From Picosynechococcus sp. PCC 7002 (lineage in GTDB: Bacteria; Cyanobacteriota; Cyanobacteriia; Cyanobacteriales; MRBY01), in the NCBI RefSeq assembly GCF_963860125.1, contig NZ_CAWLFA010000001.1:186001-250000 (forward strand): a DNA stretch of 64,000 bases, written 5' to 3'. Below are positions 44,673 through 53,749 of this stretch, in pieces. The first letter of the stretch is position 1, and each line of letters opens with the position of its first letter. The notes under the pieces are model-generated. The model was given only the letters and a program-made list of their open reading frames with translations. It made no database searches and had not been told where the DNA came from. The translations under genes and the position numbers were made by a program.

Positions 44673-45209
44673 ATGTCTTTTACTTCCCGTCTTTGTCTGG
44701 CTCTCTGTGGCACCGTCTTGGTTGGGTGTGTCCCATTTCCGGTTGATGATTCTGGCCTCAGTACGCCTCCCAGTGAGACCCCGGTGAGCCAATCCGCCCC
44801 CAGACCCCAGGGGCAAATGCTCTCGATTACGGCAACGGCCAAGATCATCGGATCGGAGCAACGGTTTGGGTTAGAGGTTGCAGAAACCGCCGAACAACAG
44901 CGGTTAGGACTGATGTATCGGGAATTTTTACCGGATAATCGGGGGATGTTATTTGAGTTTGATCCCGCCCGCCCAGTCAGTTTTTGGATGAAAAATTGCT
45001 TGATCAATCTGGATATGATTTTTCTCCGGGAGGGAGTCGTGCAGGCGATCGCCCATGATGTCCCCCCTTGTGAAAATGATCCTTGTCCTACTTATGGGCC
45101 GCCAACGACCGTCAATATTGATCAAGTGATTGAAATTCGGGGCGGTTTGGCGAAGGAAATTAACCTCCAAGCAGGCGATCGCATCGAGGTCACCAAGACC
45201 AACGAATAA
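44673..45209 (+). CDS. DUF192 lipoprotein
   Basis: 178 residues. The signal peptide ends in a lipobox, LVGC, with Cys about 19, so the product is probably lipid-anchored on the periplasmic side. After a Pro/Ser linker the DUF192 domain follows: LEVAETAEQQRLGLMYRE, the signature PVSFWMKNCLINLDMIFL, and IDQVIEIRGGLAKEINL. DUF192 has no established biochemical function. It lies 56 bases after the response regulator and 47 bases before radC. Confidence 0.88.
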   Translation: MSFTSRLCLALCGTVLVGCVPFPVDDSGLSTPPSETPVSQSAPRPQGQMLSITATAKIIGSEQRFGLEVAETAEQQRLGLMYREFLPDNRGMLFEFDPARPVSFWMKNCLINLDMIFLREGVVQAIAHDVPPCENDPCPTYGPPTTVNIDQVIEIRGGLAKEINLQAGDRIEVTKTNE

Positions 45210-45256
45210 TGAAATCCCCATCGTCAAGTTGTGTGCATTGATCTGTTAAGAACTAG

Positions 45257-45988
45257 ATGAACTACAGCCCCCGGATCCAAGATATTCCCGCTAGCGAACG
45301 ACCGCGCGAACGCCTGGTGGCAGTGGGGGCCAAATATTTATCCAATGCCGAATTAATTGCCATCTTGATCAGCACTGGCGATCGCCACCGCAACCTTTCC
45401 GCCGTCGGCCTTGCCCAATTTATTTTGCAAACCTGCAGCCAGGGTAAGCGGGATCCCTTTGATATGTTGCGTCACACGACCCCCCAAGAACTGACTAGCA
45501 TCCCCGGAGTGGGCCTTGCCAAAGCCGCCCAGATCCTCGCCGGGATCGAACTCGGCAAACGAATTTTCCAAGCGAAACCCAGCGAAAAAATCATCGTTGA
45601 TAGTCCCGAAGCAGCGGCGATCGCCCTCAGCAACGATCTCATGTGGCAAGACCAAGAACGCTTTGCCGTCCTCTGCCTCGATGTGAAAAATACCCTGATC
45701 GCCACGAGGGTTGTCACCATTGGTTTGGCCACCGAAACCCTAGCCCACCCCAGGGAAATTTTCCGCGAAGTCATCAAACATGGAGCCACCCGCTTGATCA
45801 TCGCCCACAATCATCCTTCTGGTAATGTCGATCCCAGCCCCGAAGATTTACAACTCACCGAACGCTTACTACAATCTGCCCAAATTCTCGGCATTCCCCT
45901 CCTTGATCACCTGATCCTTGGCCGCGATAACTTCGGCAGCCTACGCCAAAAAACAGCCCTCTGGGACTCTTACCCCCAACCAGAATAA
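45257..45988 (+). CDS. radC: RadC family (JAB/MPN domain) protein
   Basis: 243 residues. A helix-hairpin-helix region (LTSIPGVGLAKAAQILAGIELG) precedes a JAMM metal site, with IIAHNHPSGNVDPSPED carrying both His and the Asp. This is the standard RadC layout. Despite the name, a role in DNA repair has not been confirmed for the family. Full length, on the same strand as the lipoprotein gene. Confidence 0.93.
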   Translation: MNYSPRIQDIPASERPRERLVAVGAKYLSNAELIAILISTGDRHRNLSAVGLAQFILQTCSQGKRDPFDMLRHTTPQELTSIPGVGLAKAAQILAGIELGKRIFQAKPSEKIIVDSPEAAAIALSNDLMWQDQERFAVLCLDVKNTLIATRVVTIGLATETLAHPREIFREVIKHGATRLIIAHNHPSGNVDPSPEDLQLTERLLQSAQILGIPLLDHLILGRDNFGSLRQKTALWDSYPQPE

Positions 45989-46391
45989 GAAATATTTTCG
46001 ATAAACTTTTCCAATAAAAATTGTTTCAACTCAAAACAATAATGTATGGAATCTGTCGACTTTATAGGTCTTTTGGTGACATTTATTTCCGTATTTTCTT
46101 CCATTGATCTTGGTTACAACGATAAACTAAAAATTAGAAAAATATGGCCTAAAGCCCTGATAAACCGAGATAATCATCGTTTTAAAAAAGGCAAAACCAC
46201 CATAGTGAAGTCTTAAATCAACCTTAAACCGTCACGAACTCACAATAATTTGAAGAACTTTTCACAGATCCTTGATCGATATTTAAGAAACACGACAAAT
46301 AATGACCGAATTCTGAGCAAGATCAGACCCACACGCTAACGTAAAAGAAAAGAAGACCTCACACGCTTAGAAAAACAACTCAACACTCAAT
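45989..46391 (+). other. Long leader/promoter region of gnd
   Basis: 403 AT-rich bases without an ORF. A hairpin ATTGTTT-CAACTCA-AAACAAT lies at 46020-46040, 30 bases past radC, with no T-run on the plus strand. A direct repeat lies close to the gnd start and is listed separately. I recognise no RNA family. Confidence 0.5.
46330..46367 (+). repeat. Direct repeat CACACGCT, 30 bases apart, ahead of gnd
   Basis: CACACGCT occurs at 46330-46337 and again at 46360-46367, each preceded by AGACC with a C or T. The second copy ends 24 bases before the gnd ATG. The spacing is three DNA helical turns. It could be a protein site on DNA or on the mRNA leader. Confidence 0.5.
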
Positions 46392-47810
46392 ATGACTAAA
46401 CGAACCTTTGGCGTCATCGGCCTCGCGGTAATGGGCGAAAACCTAGCCCTCAACGTTGAACGTAATGGCTTCCCGATTGCCGTGTACAACCGCACCGCCA
46501 GCAAAACAGAAGAATTTATGGCGACCCGCGCCGTCGGCAAGGACATCAAAGCCGCCTATAGCCTCGAAGAATTTGTCCAACTCCTCGAACGTCCCCGCAA
46601 AATTTTGGTGATGGTTAAAGCCGGGGCTCCCGTTGACTATGTAATCAATGACCTCAAACCGCTTCTAGAAGAAGGCGACATGATCATTGATGGCGGTAAT
46701 TCCCTCTATGAAGACACTGAACGTCGCACCAAGGATCTTGAAGCCACGGGCTTAGGTTTTGTCGGCATGGGAGTCAGTGGTGGCGAAGAAGGTGCCCTCA
46801 ACGGCCCCAGTCTGATGCCCGGTGGGACAGAAGCCGCTTACAGGGAGCTCGAACCGATCCTGACAAAAGTTGCCGCCCAGGTAAACGATGGCCCCTGCGT
46901 TACCTTTATTGGGCCAGGTGGTGCGGGTCACTACGTCAAAATGGTGCACAACGGCATTGAGTACGGTGATATGCAGCTGATCGCCGAAGCCTACGATCTC
47001 TTAGCAAACGCCGCAAAGCTAAACCATACGGAACTCCATGAGGTCTTTACGGAATGGAATCAAACCGATGAGCTCAATTCTTTCTTAATTGAGATTACCG
47101 CTGATATTTTCAAAAAAATTGACCCTGAAACCAATCAACCCCTGGTAGAACTAATCCTCGACAGTGCAGGGCAAAAGGGTACCGGACGCTGGACAGTGGT
47201 GAGTTCCCTGGAGTTGGGTGTGCCAATTCCAACGATCTATGCCGCCGTGAATGCCCGCGTGATGTCAGCCTATAAAGATGAACGGAAAGCCGCATCCTTG
47301 GAGTTACCCTCACCGGAGCGCGTTTATCGGGGTGATATTAAAACCTTTATTAACCAAGTACGGGATGCGTTGTATTGCTCGAAGATGTGTTCCTATGCCC
47401 AAGGAATGGCCCTGCTGGGTAAAGCTTCGGCGGAGTATGGCTACAACCTAGACCTCGGTGAAACGGCGCGGATCTGGAAGGGGGGCTGTATCATTCGGGC
47501 GGGCTTCCTCGACAAGATTAAGGCGGCCTATGTGGAAAATCCGAATTTACCGAATTTGTTACTGGCGCCGGAATTTAAACAGTCAATTATTGATCGCCAA
47601 ACTGCGTGGCGGACAGTTATTTTGGCGGCAAATGAATTGGGGATTGCTGTACCAGCTTTTAGCGCCTCGTTAGATTATTTTGATAGCTATCGTCGGGCGC
47701 GTTTACCCCAAAACCTGACCCAAGCCCAGCGGGATTACTTTGGGGCCCACACCTACGAACGAACCGATAAATCCCGGGGTGAGTTTTTCCATACGGCCTG
47801 GGCAGAGTAA
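46392..47810 (+). CDS. gnd: 6-phosphogluconate dehydrogenase (decarboxylating)
   Basis: Oxidative pentose-phosphate enzyme that makes ribulose 5-phosphate and NADPH, central to dark metabolism. 472 residues, full length. The NADP motif is FGVIGLAVMGENLALNV. Substrate and catalytic parts are GVSGGEEGALNGPSLMPGG, the Lys of GGAGHYVKMVHNGIEY, and DSAGQKGTGRWT. The C-terminal tail that reaches the other subunit is present (YFGAHTYERTD). It has its own leader and terminator. Confidence 0.97.
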   Translation: MTKRTFGVIGLAVMGENLALNVERNGFPIAVYNRTASKTEEFMATRAVGKDIKAAYSLEEFVQLLERPRKILVMVKAGAPVDYVINDLKPLLEEGDMIIDGGNSLYEDTERRTKDLEATGLGFVGMGVSGGEEGALNGPSLMPGGTEAAYRELEPILTKVAAQVNDGPCVTFIGPGGAGHYVKMVHNGIEYGDMQLIAEAYDLLANAAKLNHTELHEVFTEWNQTDELNSFLIEITADIFKKIDPETNQPLVELILDSAGQKGTGRWTVVSSLELGVPIPTIYAAVNARVMSAYKDERKAASLELPSPERVYRGDIKTFINQVRDALYCSKMCSYAQGMALLGKASAEYGYNLDLGETARIWKGGCIIRAGFLDKIKAAYVENPNLPNLLLAPEFKQSIIDRQTAWRTVILAANELGIAVPAFSASLDYFDSYRRARLPQNLTQAQRDYFGAHTYERTDKSRGEFFHTAWAE

Positions 47811-47885
47811 GTCCTGTATTGGGCCAACAGATTCAATGAGCGGCTATTCATTTAGATGACCTAAATATTTTCCGCAAAACATTCT

Positions 47886-47925
47886 CCCTTCTATCGACTG
47901 CGGTGGAAGGGTTTTTGTTGTTTTA
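47886..47925 (+). terminator. Rho-independent terminator of gnd
   Basis: CCCTTC at 47886-47891 pairs with GAAGGG at 47906-47911, followed by TTTTTGTTGTTTT. It lies about 75 bases past the stop. Confidence 0.75.
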
Positions 47926-47956
47926 ATAGAAAAAGTTTCAATGGACAGCACTCGAC

Positions 47957-49273
47957 ATGGTAGCGACGGCATCACAATTAATTTCCCAAGCTCAGGCCTT
48001 TGACTGGATTGAAAAAATTATTCGGGTGGCGGAATCGGACGGGGTAATGGTGGCGATCGCCGAACGGGAATCTACCCTAGGCCGATTTGGGGAGAACCAA
48101 ATTCGACAAAATTTGCAGAAAAATCAGTTTGAAATAACAATTACAAGTTCTTTCGGCTCCCGTAGTGCCAGTGTTACCACCGTCGAACAAGACTGGGAGC
48201 AGATCCAGGTGGCGTTACGACGGAGTGAAGATTTAGCGAGGCTTGCCCCAGAGGATCCTGAATGGGTACCGCTTTTAGTAAAACAAGTGTACGCAGTGCG
48301 GACAGCAAAATTTGATGCCGCAACGTTGCAGCGATCGCCTTTACAGCGGGGAGAATTAATTCAGCAGGTGTGCCAGTGGAGCGAGGCAGCCGGAGTAAAC
48401 GGGTCAGGAATTTTAAGTACCAGTGCTAAGGTTTATGCCCTGGGGAATTCGGTGGGCTTACGGGCAGGCGATCGCCAAACCCAGGCAGAATTTAGCTACA
48501 CGGCCAAAATTGGCAATGGCTCCAGTTGGCAAAGTCGCACAGCCTGGGGGATTGATGAGTTGCCCATCGAGCAAATGGTACTGACCACCATGGAGCGGGC
48601 AAAGCGATCACAAAATCCCCGTCGGGTTGAACCCGGTACTTACCCAGTGGTTCTGGGAGCCGGAGCAGTTGCTAATCTGATCCCCCGCTTAGTTTGGTAT
48701 ATGTCGGCACGGGCTGCCGCCGAGGGACGCAGTTATTTTGCCAAACATCCCCTCGGTGAACAAATCTTTAGCCCATTGGTGAATCTATACCGTGATCCAA
48801 CCCATCCCCTGTTACAAACCGGAGCTTTTGATAGTCAGGGTTTGCCCTGTAATCCATTGGCGATCGCCACTGAAGGGATTCCGAGAACCCTGAGCTATGA
48901 CCGTTACTGGGCGCAGCAAACCGGCCAGAAACCCACAGGAAGCCTTTTCCCTCTGGTGATGACGGGCAGTGACCAGACTGTCGCTGATTTAATTGCCCAG
49001 ACAGAACGGGGAATTTTTATCAATCGTGCTTGGTATGTGCAGGCAGTGAATCCCCAAACCCTCGAATTTACAGGTATGACCCGCGACGGCACTTTTTGGA
49101 TCGAAAACGGCAAACTCGCTTACCCGATCTGTAATCTACGTTTTAATCAATCTTTGCCCGATTTACTCCGGGATGTGGAGGCGATCGCCACCCCAGAACG
49201 CCACGGCAGCACCGTGGTTCCGGCCCTTAAGGTGAAAAGCTTTCACTTCAGTAGCGTTACCGACAGTATCTAG
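47957..49273 (+). CDS. TldD/PmbA family protein, TldE-like (no zinc motif)
   Basis: 438 residues of the U62 family. TldD and TldE (PmbA) form a heterodimeric protease that degrades unfolded peptides and matures some peptide products. The N-terminal domain is present (DGVMVAIAERESTLGRF, ENQIRQNLQ), as is the C-terminal barrel (NPRRVEPGTYPVVLGAGAV). The TldD zinc helix HExxxH is absent: the matching helix reads MSARAAAEGRSYFA. It should therefore be the non-catalytic partner, with TldD encoded elsewhere. Single gene, following the gnd terminator. Confidence 0.88.
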   Translation: MVATASQLISQAQAFDWIEKIIRVAESDGVMVAIAERESTLGRFGENQIRQNLQKNQFEITITSSFGSRSASVTTVEQDWEQIQVALRRSEDLARLAPEDPEWVPLLVKQVYAVRTAKFDAATLQRSPLQRGELIQQVCQWSEAAGVNGSGILSTSAKVYALGNSVGLRAGDRQTQAEFSYTAKIGNGSSWQSRTAWGIDELPIEQMVLTTMERAKRSQNPRRVEPGTYPVVLGAGAVANLIPRLVWYMSARAAAEGRSYFAKHPLGEQIFSPLVNLYRDPTHPLLQTGAFDSQGLPCNPLAIATEGIPRTLSYDRYWAQQTGQKPTGSLFPLVMTGSDQTVADLIAQTERGIFINRAWYVQAVNPQTLEFTGMTRDGTFWIENGKLAYPICNLRFNQSLPDLLRDVEAIATPERHGSTVVPALKVKSFHFSSVTDSI

Positions 49274-49303
49274 AAGCTTAAATACTTCAAAACTATTTTT
49301 AGA

Positions 49304-49385
49304 TGGGCAGAGGGGGACTTGAACCCCCATGACCGAAGTCGCCACATTTTGAGTGTGGTGCGTCTACCAATTTCGCCATCCGCCC
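49304..49385 (-). tRNA. tRNA-Leu (anticodon CAA)
   Basis: 82 bases on the minus strand. The acceptor GGGCGGA pairs with TCTGCCC (one G-T pair), discriminator A. The anticodon stem CCACA/TGTGG encloses CTCAAAA, giving CAA. The long variable arm (CGACTTCGGTCAT) is as expected for class II tRNAs, and the T-arm is GGGGG-TTCAAGT-CCCCC. CCA is not encoded. Its 5' 22 bases overlap the end of the M48 peptidase ORF on the same strand. Confidence 0.96.
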
Positions 49386-50242
49386 TTGGATGAACCTTCG
49401 TGATTATAAACTGAATCTCTGTTTTGAAGCAAGAGGGAATATTCCTGGGAACTCGCCCACCGCCAGATTTCCTGGGCGCGCACCACCGGCAGGGGATGGG
49501 TGAGTTGGGTGGTTTGAGTTTCCTGCAACAGTTGACCCAACTGATTTTGACTCAAATGTTCGTAGGTTTTGGCCTGTTCCATGAACGCATCCAGGTTCAA
49601 CAACGGGGCTAAACTCGGCGATCCCCCTGCTAATTTCATCAGCACCGACATCATAATTTTCGGATCCTGACTCACCAAAAAAGCAGCGCGATCGCAACTC
49701 AGTTCCGCACAGCGTAACCAGGCCAACATCTGATTTTGCAGAGACCGGGACAGTAGGCTTCCCCATACCGGGAGGGCATTGGTGGCTAGCATTAGCAGAT
49801 TCGCTAGGGTCAGATAGACGCCATGTTCGCACTTGAGGTGCCCCAGTTCGTGGGCCATAACCGCCTGGAGTTCTGCTTCTGTGAGGATTTCTACCAGGGC
49901 CGTGTGGATCACCATAAAGGGTTTTTGGCCCCGCATGGCAAAGGTATAGGCATTGGGCACAGGATTTTGTTGGATGTAGAGATCCGGCGGCGTCAGATCC
50001 AGTACTTGGGCGGCTTCCTGGAGGAGGTGATGGAGGTGGGGCAATTGGCGATCGCCCACCAAAATGCTCGACGCGAGATTATTGAACTGAAAAACCTGCT
50101 CTGCCGTTGACCCCAAAAAAGAGCGTACCAACAGATCCAAACCAGGGAGGCGGCGGAGAGCGGCAGTGGCTTCTTGATCTAGGGGATGGCGAAACTGATC
50201 TGCGGTTAGGCCGGTAAAATAATGCTTCACGCCAATAATCAC
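49364..50242 (-). CDS. M48 family metallopeptidase
   Basis: 292 residues. The zinc motif is VMAHELGHLKCEH, with the third ligand Glu probably in ELSCDRAAF. This is the HtpX/Ste24-like peptidase family, but with only one weak hydrophobic region (LTLANLLMLATNAL), so membrane association is uncertain. The C-terminal codons GGWRNW and the TAG stop lie inside the tRNA-Leu gene. It starts 12 bases after the TPR gene, so the two form a unit that runs into the tRNA. Confidence 0.88.
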   Translation of the reverse strand: MIIGVKHYFTGLTADQFRHPLDQEATAALRRLPGLDLLVRSFLGSTAEQVFQFNNLASSILVGDRQLPHLHHLLQEAAQVLDLTPPDLYIQQNPVPNAYTFAMRGQKPFMVIHTALVEILTEAELQAVMAHELGHLKCEHGVYLTLANLLMLATNALPVWGSLLSRSLQNQMLAWLRCAELSCDRAAFLVSQDPKIMMSVLMKLAGGSPSLAPLLNLDAFMEQAKTYEHLSQNQLGQLLQETQTTQLTHPLPVVRAQEIWRWASSQEYSLLLQNRDSVYNHEGSSKGGWRNW

Positions 50243-50254
50243 CTCTACTGTTGT

Positions 50255-50686
50255 TTACTCAGACAGCCAGTTTTTCACCTTGGCCAACTCTTTCCAATCC
50301 GGTCTCCGCGTGAGGCCATCGTCAATATTTTCAAAAATATCTTGGCGCACCTCTTCACTGAAATCCATCACCTTTTGCACCAGTTCGATGTGCTTGCGTA
50401 CCCCTTTACCCCCAGTACCAAGGAGCGCAAGGGCAAGATTTACATGGGCTTGGGGATTACGATGGTCAATTTTGACACTGCGTTGGGCGGCAGGGAGGGC
50501 GAGGTCTGCTTTCCCCCGGAGTAAATGTAACCAAGCCACACAGCTCCAGGCGGCGGCATTTTTCGGATCGAGCCGACAGATTTCGATAAATTCTGGCAGC
50601 AGGGCATCCGGGGACTCGCCGGCATCGTAACGCTTAAAACCAGCTTCAAACCGTTGTTCGATGGTTAATTCGGTCATAGTTGTCAT
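50255..50686 (-). CDS. Small TPR protein
   Basis: 143 residues (or 140 if the second Met, ATG at 50677, is used). About three TPR units are present: FEAGFKRYDAGESPDALLPEF, NAAAWSCVAWLHLLRGKADLA and NPQAHVNLALALLGTGGKG, then a C-terminal acidic helix. The protein is cytosolic and probably a protein-binding adaptor. It lies 12 bases upstream of the M48 peptidase, which suggests a functional link. Confidence 0.8.
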   Translation of the reverse strand: MTTMTELTIEQRFEAGFKRYDAGESPDALLPEFIEICRLDPKNAAAWSCVAWLHLLRGKADLALPAAQRSVKIDHRNPQAHVNLALALLGTGGKGVRKHIELVQKVMDFSEEVRQDIFENIDDGLTRRPDWKELAKVKNWLSE

Positions 50687-50747
50687 TCGGGCTCATAAAA
50701 AACAGGCACCTTGCCGACCGCATAAGGGGCAAAGACGCGATTTTCTA

Positions 50748-51101
50748 TTAAACCCCAAAAGATTTCCCACAACCACAGGTTTGGTTGGCATTGGGGTTGG
50801 TGAACTGGAACCCACCGCCAATCATTGCATTGCTGTAATCCAGGACGAGGCCATAGAGATAAAGCATGCTTTTGCGATCGCAGATGATCTTAAAACCGCC
50901 TTCATACTCGAATACTTCATCATGTTCGCTAACATTGTCGGGGCGATCAAAGTCCATCATGTAGGACATTCCCGAACATCCCCCCTGGCGCACACCCACC
51001 CGTAACCAGAGGTCTTGGCCCTGTTGTTCGCGGAGCATCAGGACGTGCTTGAGGGCGGTTTCAGTGAGTTGGATGCCGGGGGCAGTAGTTGTTTGTGTCA
51101 T
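50748..51101 (-). CDS. A-type iron-sulfur carrier (IscA/SufA/ErpA family)
   Basis: Transfers Fe-S clusters to target proteins. 117 residues from the ATG at 51101; eight extra residues upstream are unlikely. The three conserved Cys are in RQGGCSGMSY and QTCGCGKSF. The family signature FQFTNPNANQTCGCG is intact. Single gene between the antiporter and the TPR protein. Which of the cyanobacterial A-type proteins it is cannot be decided from sequence alone. Confidence 0.92.
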   Translation of the reverse strand: MTQTTTAPGIQLTETALKHVLMLREQQGQDLWLRVGVRQGGCSGMSYMMDFDRPDNVSEHDEVFEYEGGFKIICDRKSMLYLYGLVLDYSNAMIGGGFQFTNPNANQTCGCGKSFGV

Positions 51102-51150
51102 GGCTGCTCGATGATTTCCACACAATCTATGGGCTGAACATGACCCTATT

Positions 51151-53079
51151 TTAACTGTTCTCTGGAAGCTCAGGCAGGGCAGCTGGGGCGATCGCCTGGG
51201 GAGAGCGGGGTAATTTTTCCACTTCCGGTAATGTTTCTAAGAGGAGGCGCGGCGCTTGCATTCCCCCCGAAAGTCGTTTTAGAAGCTGGGGCCGGGGGTC
51301 ATGGAGGAGGTAAATAAGTTCGTCTTCGGCCTTGAGATCCTCTAGCGATCGCACGATCATGAGGCTGGCTTGGCGGCGGATGAGCAGGGGCAAAAATTTA
51401 CCGGCATCAATGAGGGTTTGGAAGGGTAAAATCTGGTTTTTATCCCTGGGGCCAATGGTTGTTTTTCCCAATTTGACCTGTTGATCAAGGATATATTGAT
51501 TCCAAACTTTGACGGAAAAGCCGCCCCCAAAGACCTGACTGATCTTGCCCTTGTTGGCGATCGCATTGTCCGGATCCCCCTGTTCAAAAAACGCCGCTAC
51601 CCTCGGCGGATGAAACTCCTCCATGATCCGCTGGGCCAACACTAAATTGACCTCTCCGTTGGTGGTGAGGGCGACAAAGGCTCCCATGGAGCTAATGCCA
51701 ATTTCCTCTAGCACATCTCCATCTAGGGCGCTGCTTTGGTACACTTCCAACTGCTCTGTGCGGGCCGCTTCACAGGCTTTGGGGTCTGTATCGATGATCA
51801 CCACCGACTCCCCCTGCTGCTGAAACAGTTGGGCCAATAGCCGACTGAGGGGACTAGAACCAACGATCACCGCCCCCCGCGCCTCAATGGAAGTAATTTT
51901 TAACTGCCGCGCAATCCATTTGGCCGACAAGCCTTGGATAAATACCGTCATCAAAATTGTCAAAAAAACCAAAGCTTTGATAGAAGCACCACCGTTAAAC
52001 CCTTTTTCCGTCAAAATAATCGCAAATAGAGAGGCGACCGAGGCCGAGACGATGCCCCGTGGCGCAACCCAAGCAACAAAAAATTTCTGCTTCCAATCTA
52101 GATCGCTATTGGCCGTACAAAGGGCAACGCTAATGGGGCGCACCACAAACATCAGCACCGCCACCGTAAAAAAACTGCCCCAACCCAGGGCAAAAATACT
52201 GGCAATGGACAAATCCGCCGCCAATAAAATAAATAAAACGGACACACAAAGAACCGTGAGTTGACTCTTAAACCGCCTTAGTAGCCGCTCTTCTGGGATG
52301 GAAAAGGCCCGGAGAACAATCCCCGCCACCACCGCTGTCATTAAGCCCGATTCTCCTCGCACCGACTGGGCAAAACCAAAGAGGCCCCAGATTCCCGCCA
52401 GCACCAACAAATTTTTTAAATCTTCAGACAGGAAGTTCGCCAGGCGCAAGAATTGACCCATTAGCCAGCCACCAGCGGCCCCAATAACGGCCCCGATCCC
52501 CAAACGGAGGGCCAAGCCACTGGCCACTTCTCCCAGGCCCGCATCAACGTTCAAAATCGTATCGAGTACCACCACCGCCAGGATAGCCCCCACTGGGTCG
52601 ATCAGTACGCCTTCTCCCTCCAGGAGGGTTGCCACCTTACGGTCAACGGCCACTTGTTTCAGGAGCGGCCCCACCACCGTCGGCCCTGTCACCACCACCA
52701 AAGAGGCATACAAAAAGGCGATCGCCCAGGGAAACTCAGCGAGGTAATGGGCCGCAAGACCTCCCCCCACCAAAGTGATTAAAGTACCGATGGTGACGAG
52801 GTTACGGAGGCTCCCGGAAACTTCATTTAATTCTTTGAGTTTGAGATTTAACCCTCCCTCAAACAGGATGACGGCCACCGCTAGGGCGACCAAGACCTCC
52901 AGGCCGACGCCAAATTCACTCGGATGCAAGATCCCAAAGCCATCTCCCCCCAGGGCAATGCCAAAAATCAGGAGGAGCACAATGCTCGGAATCTTTAAAA
53001 ACTCACCACACACCTGGGCACTAATGCCCGCAAAGACGGTGATGATAATTTGCAACGTAAGATCAAAAGAATCTGTCAT
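51151..53079 (-). CDS. CPA-type Na+/H+ or K+/H+ antiporter with C-terminal TrkA-N domain
   Basis: 642 residues. About twelve transmembrane helices fill residues 1-400. The transport core has ILFEGGLNLKLKEL, TGPTVVGPLLKQVAVDRK and EGEGVLIDPVGAILAVVVL, including the paired acidic region of cation antiporters. A soluble Rossmann domain follows (about 405-520, GAVIVGSSPLSRLLAQLF, VVIIDTDPKACEAA), which may bind NAD(H) or a nucleotide and gate transport, and then a TrkA-C-like end. The ion cannot be read from sequence. Confidence 0.9.
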   Translation of the reverse strand: MTDSFDLTLQIIITVFAGISAQVCGEFLKIPSIVLLLIFGIALGGDGFGILHPSEFGVGLEVLVALAVAVILFEGGLNLKLKELNEVSGSLRNLVTIGTLITLVGGGLAAHYLAEFPWAIAFLYASLVVVTGPTVVGPLLKQVAVDRKVATLLEGEGVLIDPVGAILAVVVLDTILNVDAGLGEVASGLALRLGIGAVIGAAGGWLMGQFLRLANFLSEDLKNLLVLAGIWGLFGFAQSVRGESGLMTAVVAGIVLRAFSIPEERLLRRFKSQLTVLCVSVLFILLAADLSIASIFALGWGSFFTVAVLMFVVRPISVALCTANSDLDWKQKFFVAWVAPRGIVSASVASLFAIILTEKGFNGGASIKALVFLTILMTVFIQGLSAKWIARQLKITSIEARGAVIVGSSPLSRLLAQLFQQQGESVVIIDTDPKACEAARTEQLEVYQSSALDGDVLEEIGISSMGAFVALTTNGEVNLVLAQRIMEEFHPPRVAAFFEQGDPDNAIANKGKISQVFGGGFSVKVWNQYILDQQVKLGKTTIGPRDKNQILPFQTLIDAGKFLPLLIRRQASLMIVRSLEDLKAEDELIYLLHDPRPQLLKRLSGGMQAPRLLLETLPEVEKLPRSPQAIAPAALPELPENS

Positions 53080-53336
53080 GCGGACGTTCTAGCTTGCCCC
53101 GGAGGGATCTGCAGCAATGCCATAAAATTAATCAAAGTATAGCTTCTCCCCTAATTTGTCCCTAGGGCGATCGCCTTTCCCCGTGGTGACTGCTCCGGAT
53201 TTATCGCCGCAAACGAAAAAGCTGACTTTGCACTTTATACCGCTGGCCAGATTCATAAATTAAAGAAAGTTTACGGATTATGTCATAATTTTTCATAATT
53301 ACTTCCTTGGTTTGCTAGTCAAATACCCTCTGAACG

Positions 53337-53684
53337 ATGAGCGATCGCCCCATAGAAAAAACCCTCGCCGAAAAGGCTCCTGCTAGTTACGAATGCCCCA
53401 GCTGCGGTTACATTTACACCCCTGCAAAGGGAGAAAGCCGTACCAACACGCCACCGGGTACAGCCTTTGAAGATCTGCCCCTCATTTGGAACTGTCCTGT
53501 TTGTAGCGTTGATCGCGCCCAATTTCGCAATATTGGTGCAGCGGATGCCCCCTCAGGTTTTGAAGAAAATCTGAAATATGGTTTTGGCGTGAATAACCTC
53601 AGCTCCAACCAAAAAAACCTACTCATTTTTGGAGCCATGGGCTTGGCAATCCTTTTCTTCCTGAGCCTTTATGGTCTGGACTAA
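53337..53684 (+). CDS. rubA: Membrane-anchored rubredoxin RubA
   Basis: Rubredoxin needed for photosystem II (and often photosystem I) assembly in oxygenic phototrophs. 115 residues. The iron site is ECPSCGYIYTP and NCPVCSVDRAQF, with all four Cys. A linker follows, then a C-terminal thylakoid anchor helix (LLIFGAMGLAILFFLSLYG). Order rubA-ycf48-psbEFLJ is conserved across cyanobacteria, which confirms the identity. Confidence 0.97.
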   Translation: MSDRPIEKTLAEKAPASYECPSCGYIYTPAKGESRTNTPPGTAFEDLPLIWNCPVCSVDRAQFRNIGAADAPSGFEENLKYGFGVNNLSSNQKNLLIFGAMGLAILFFLSLYGLD

Positions 53685-53749
53685 AGACCCCCATAGCAAA
53701 GCCTTGTCTTAATTCCAAATTTTTACTTTTATTGCTTTTATATTGCGCT

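Noticed and set aside
46350..46380. CCTCACAC as part of a Yfr1-type small RNA
   Set aside because: The full Yfr1 core ACTCCTCACAC is not present and no flanking stem-loop with T-run is seen.
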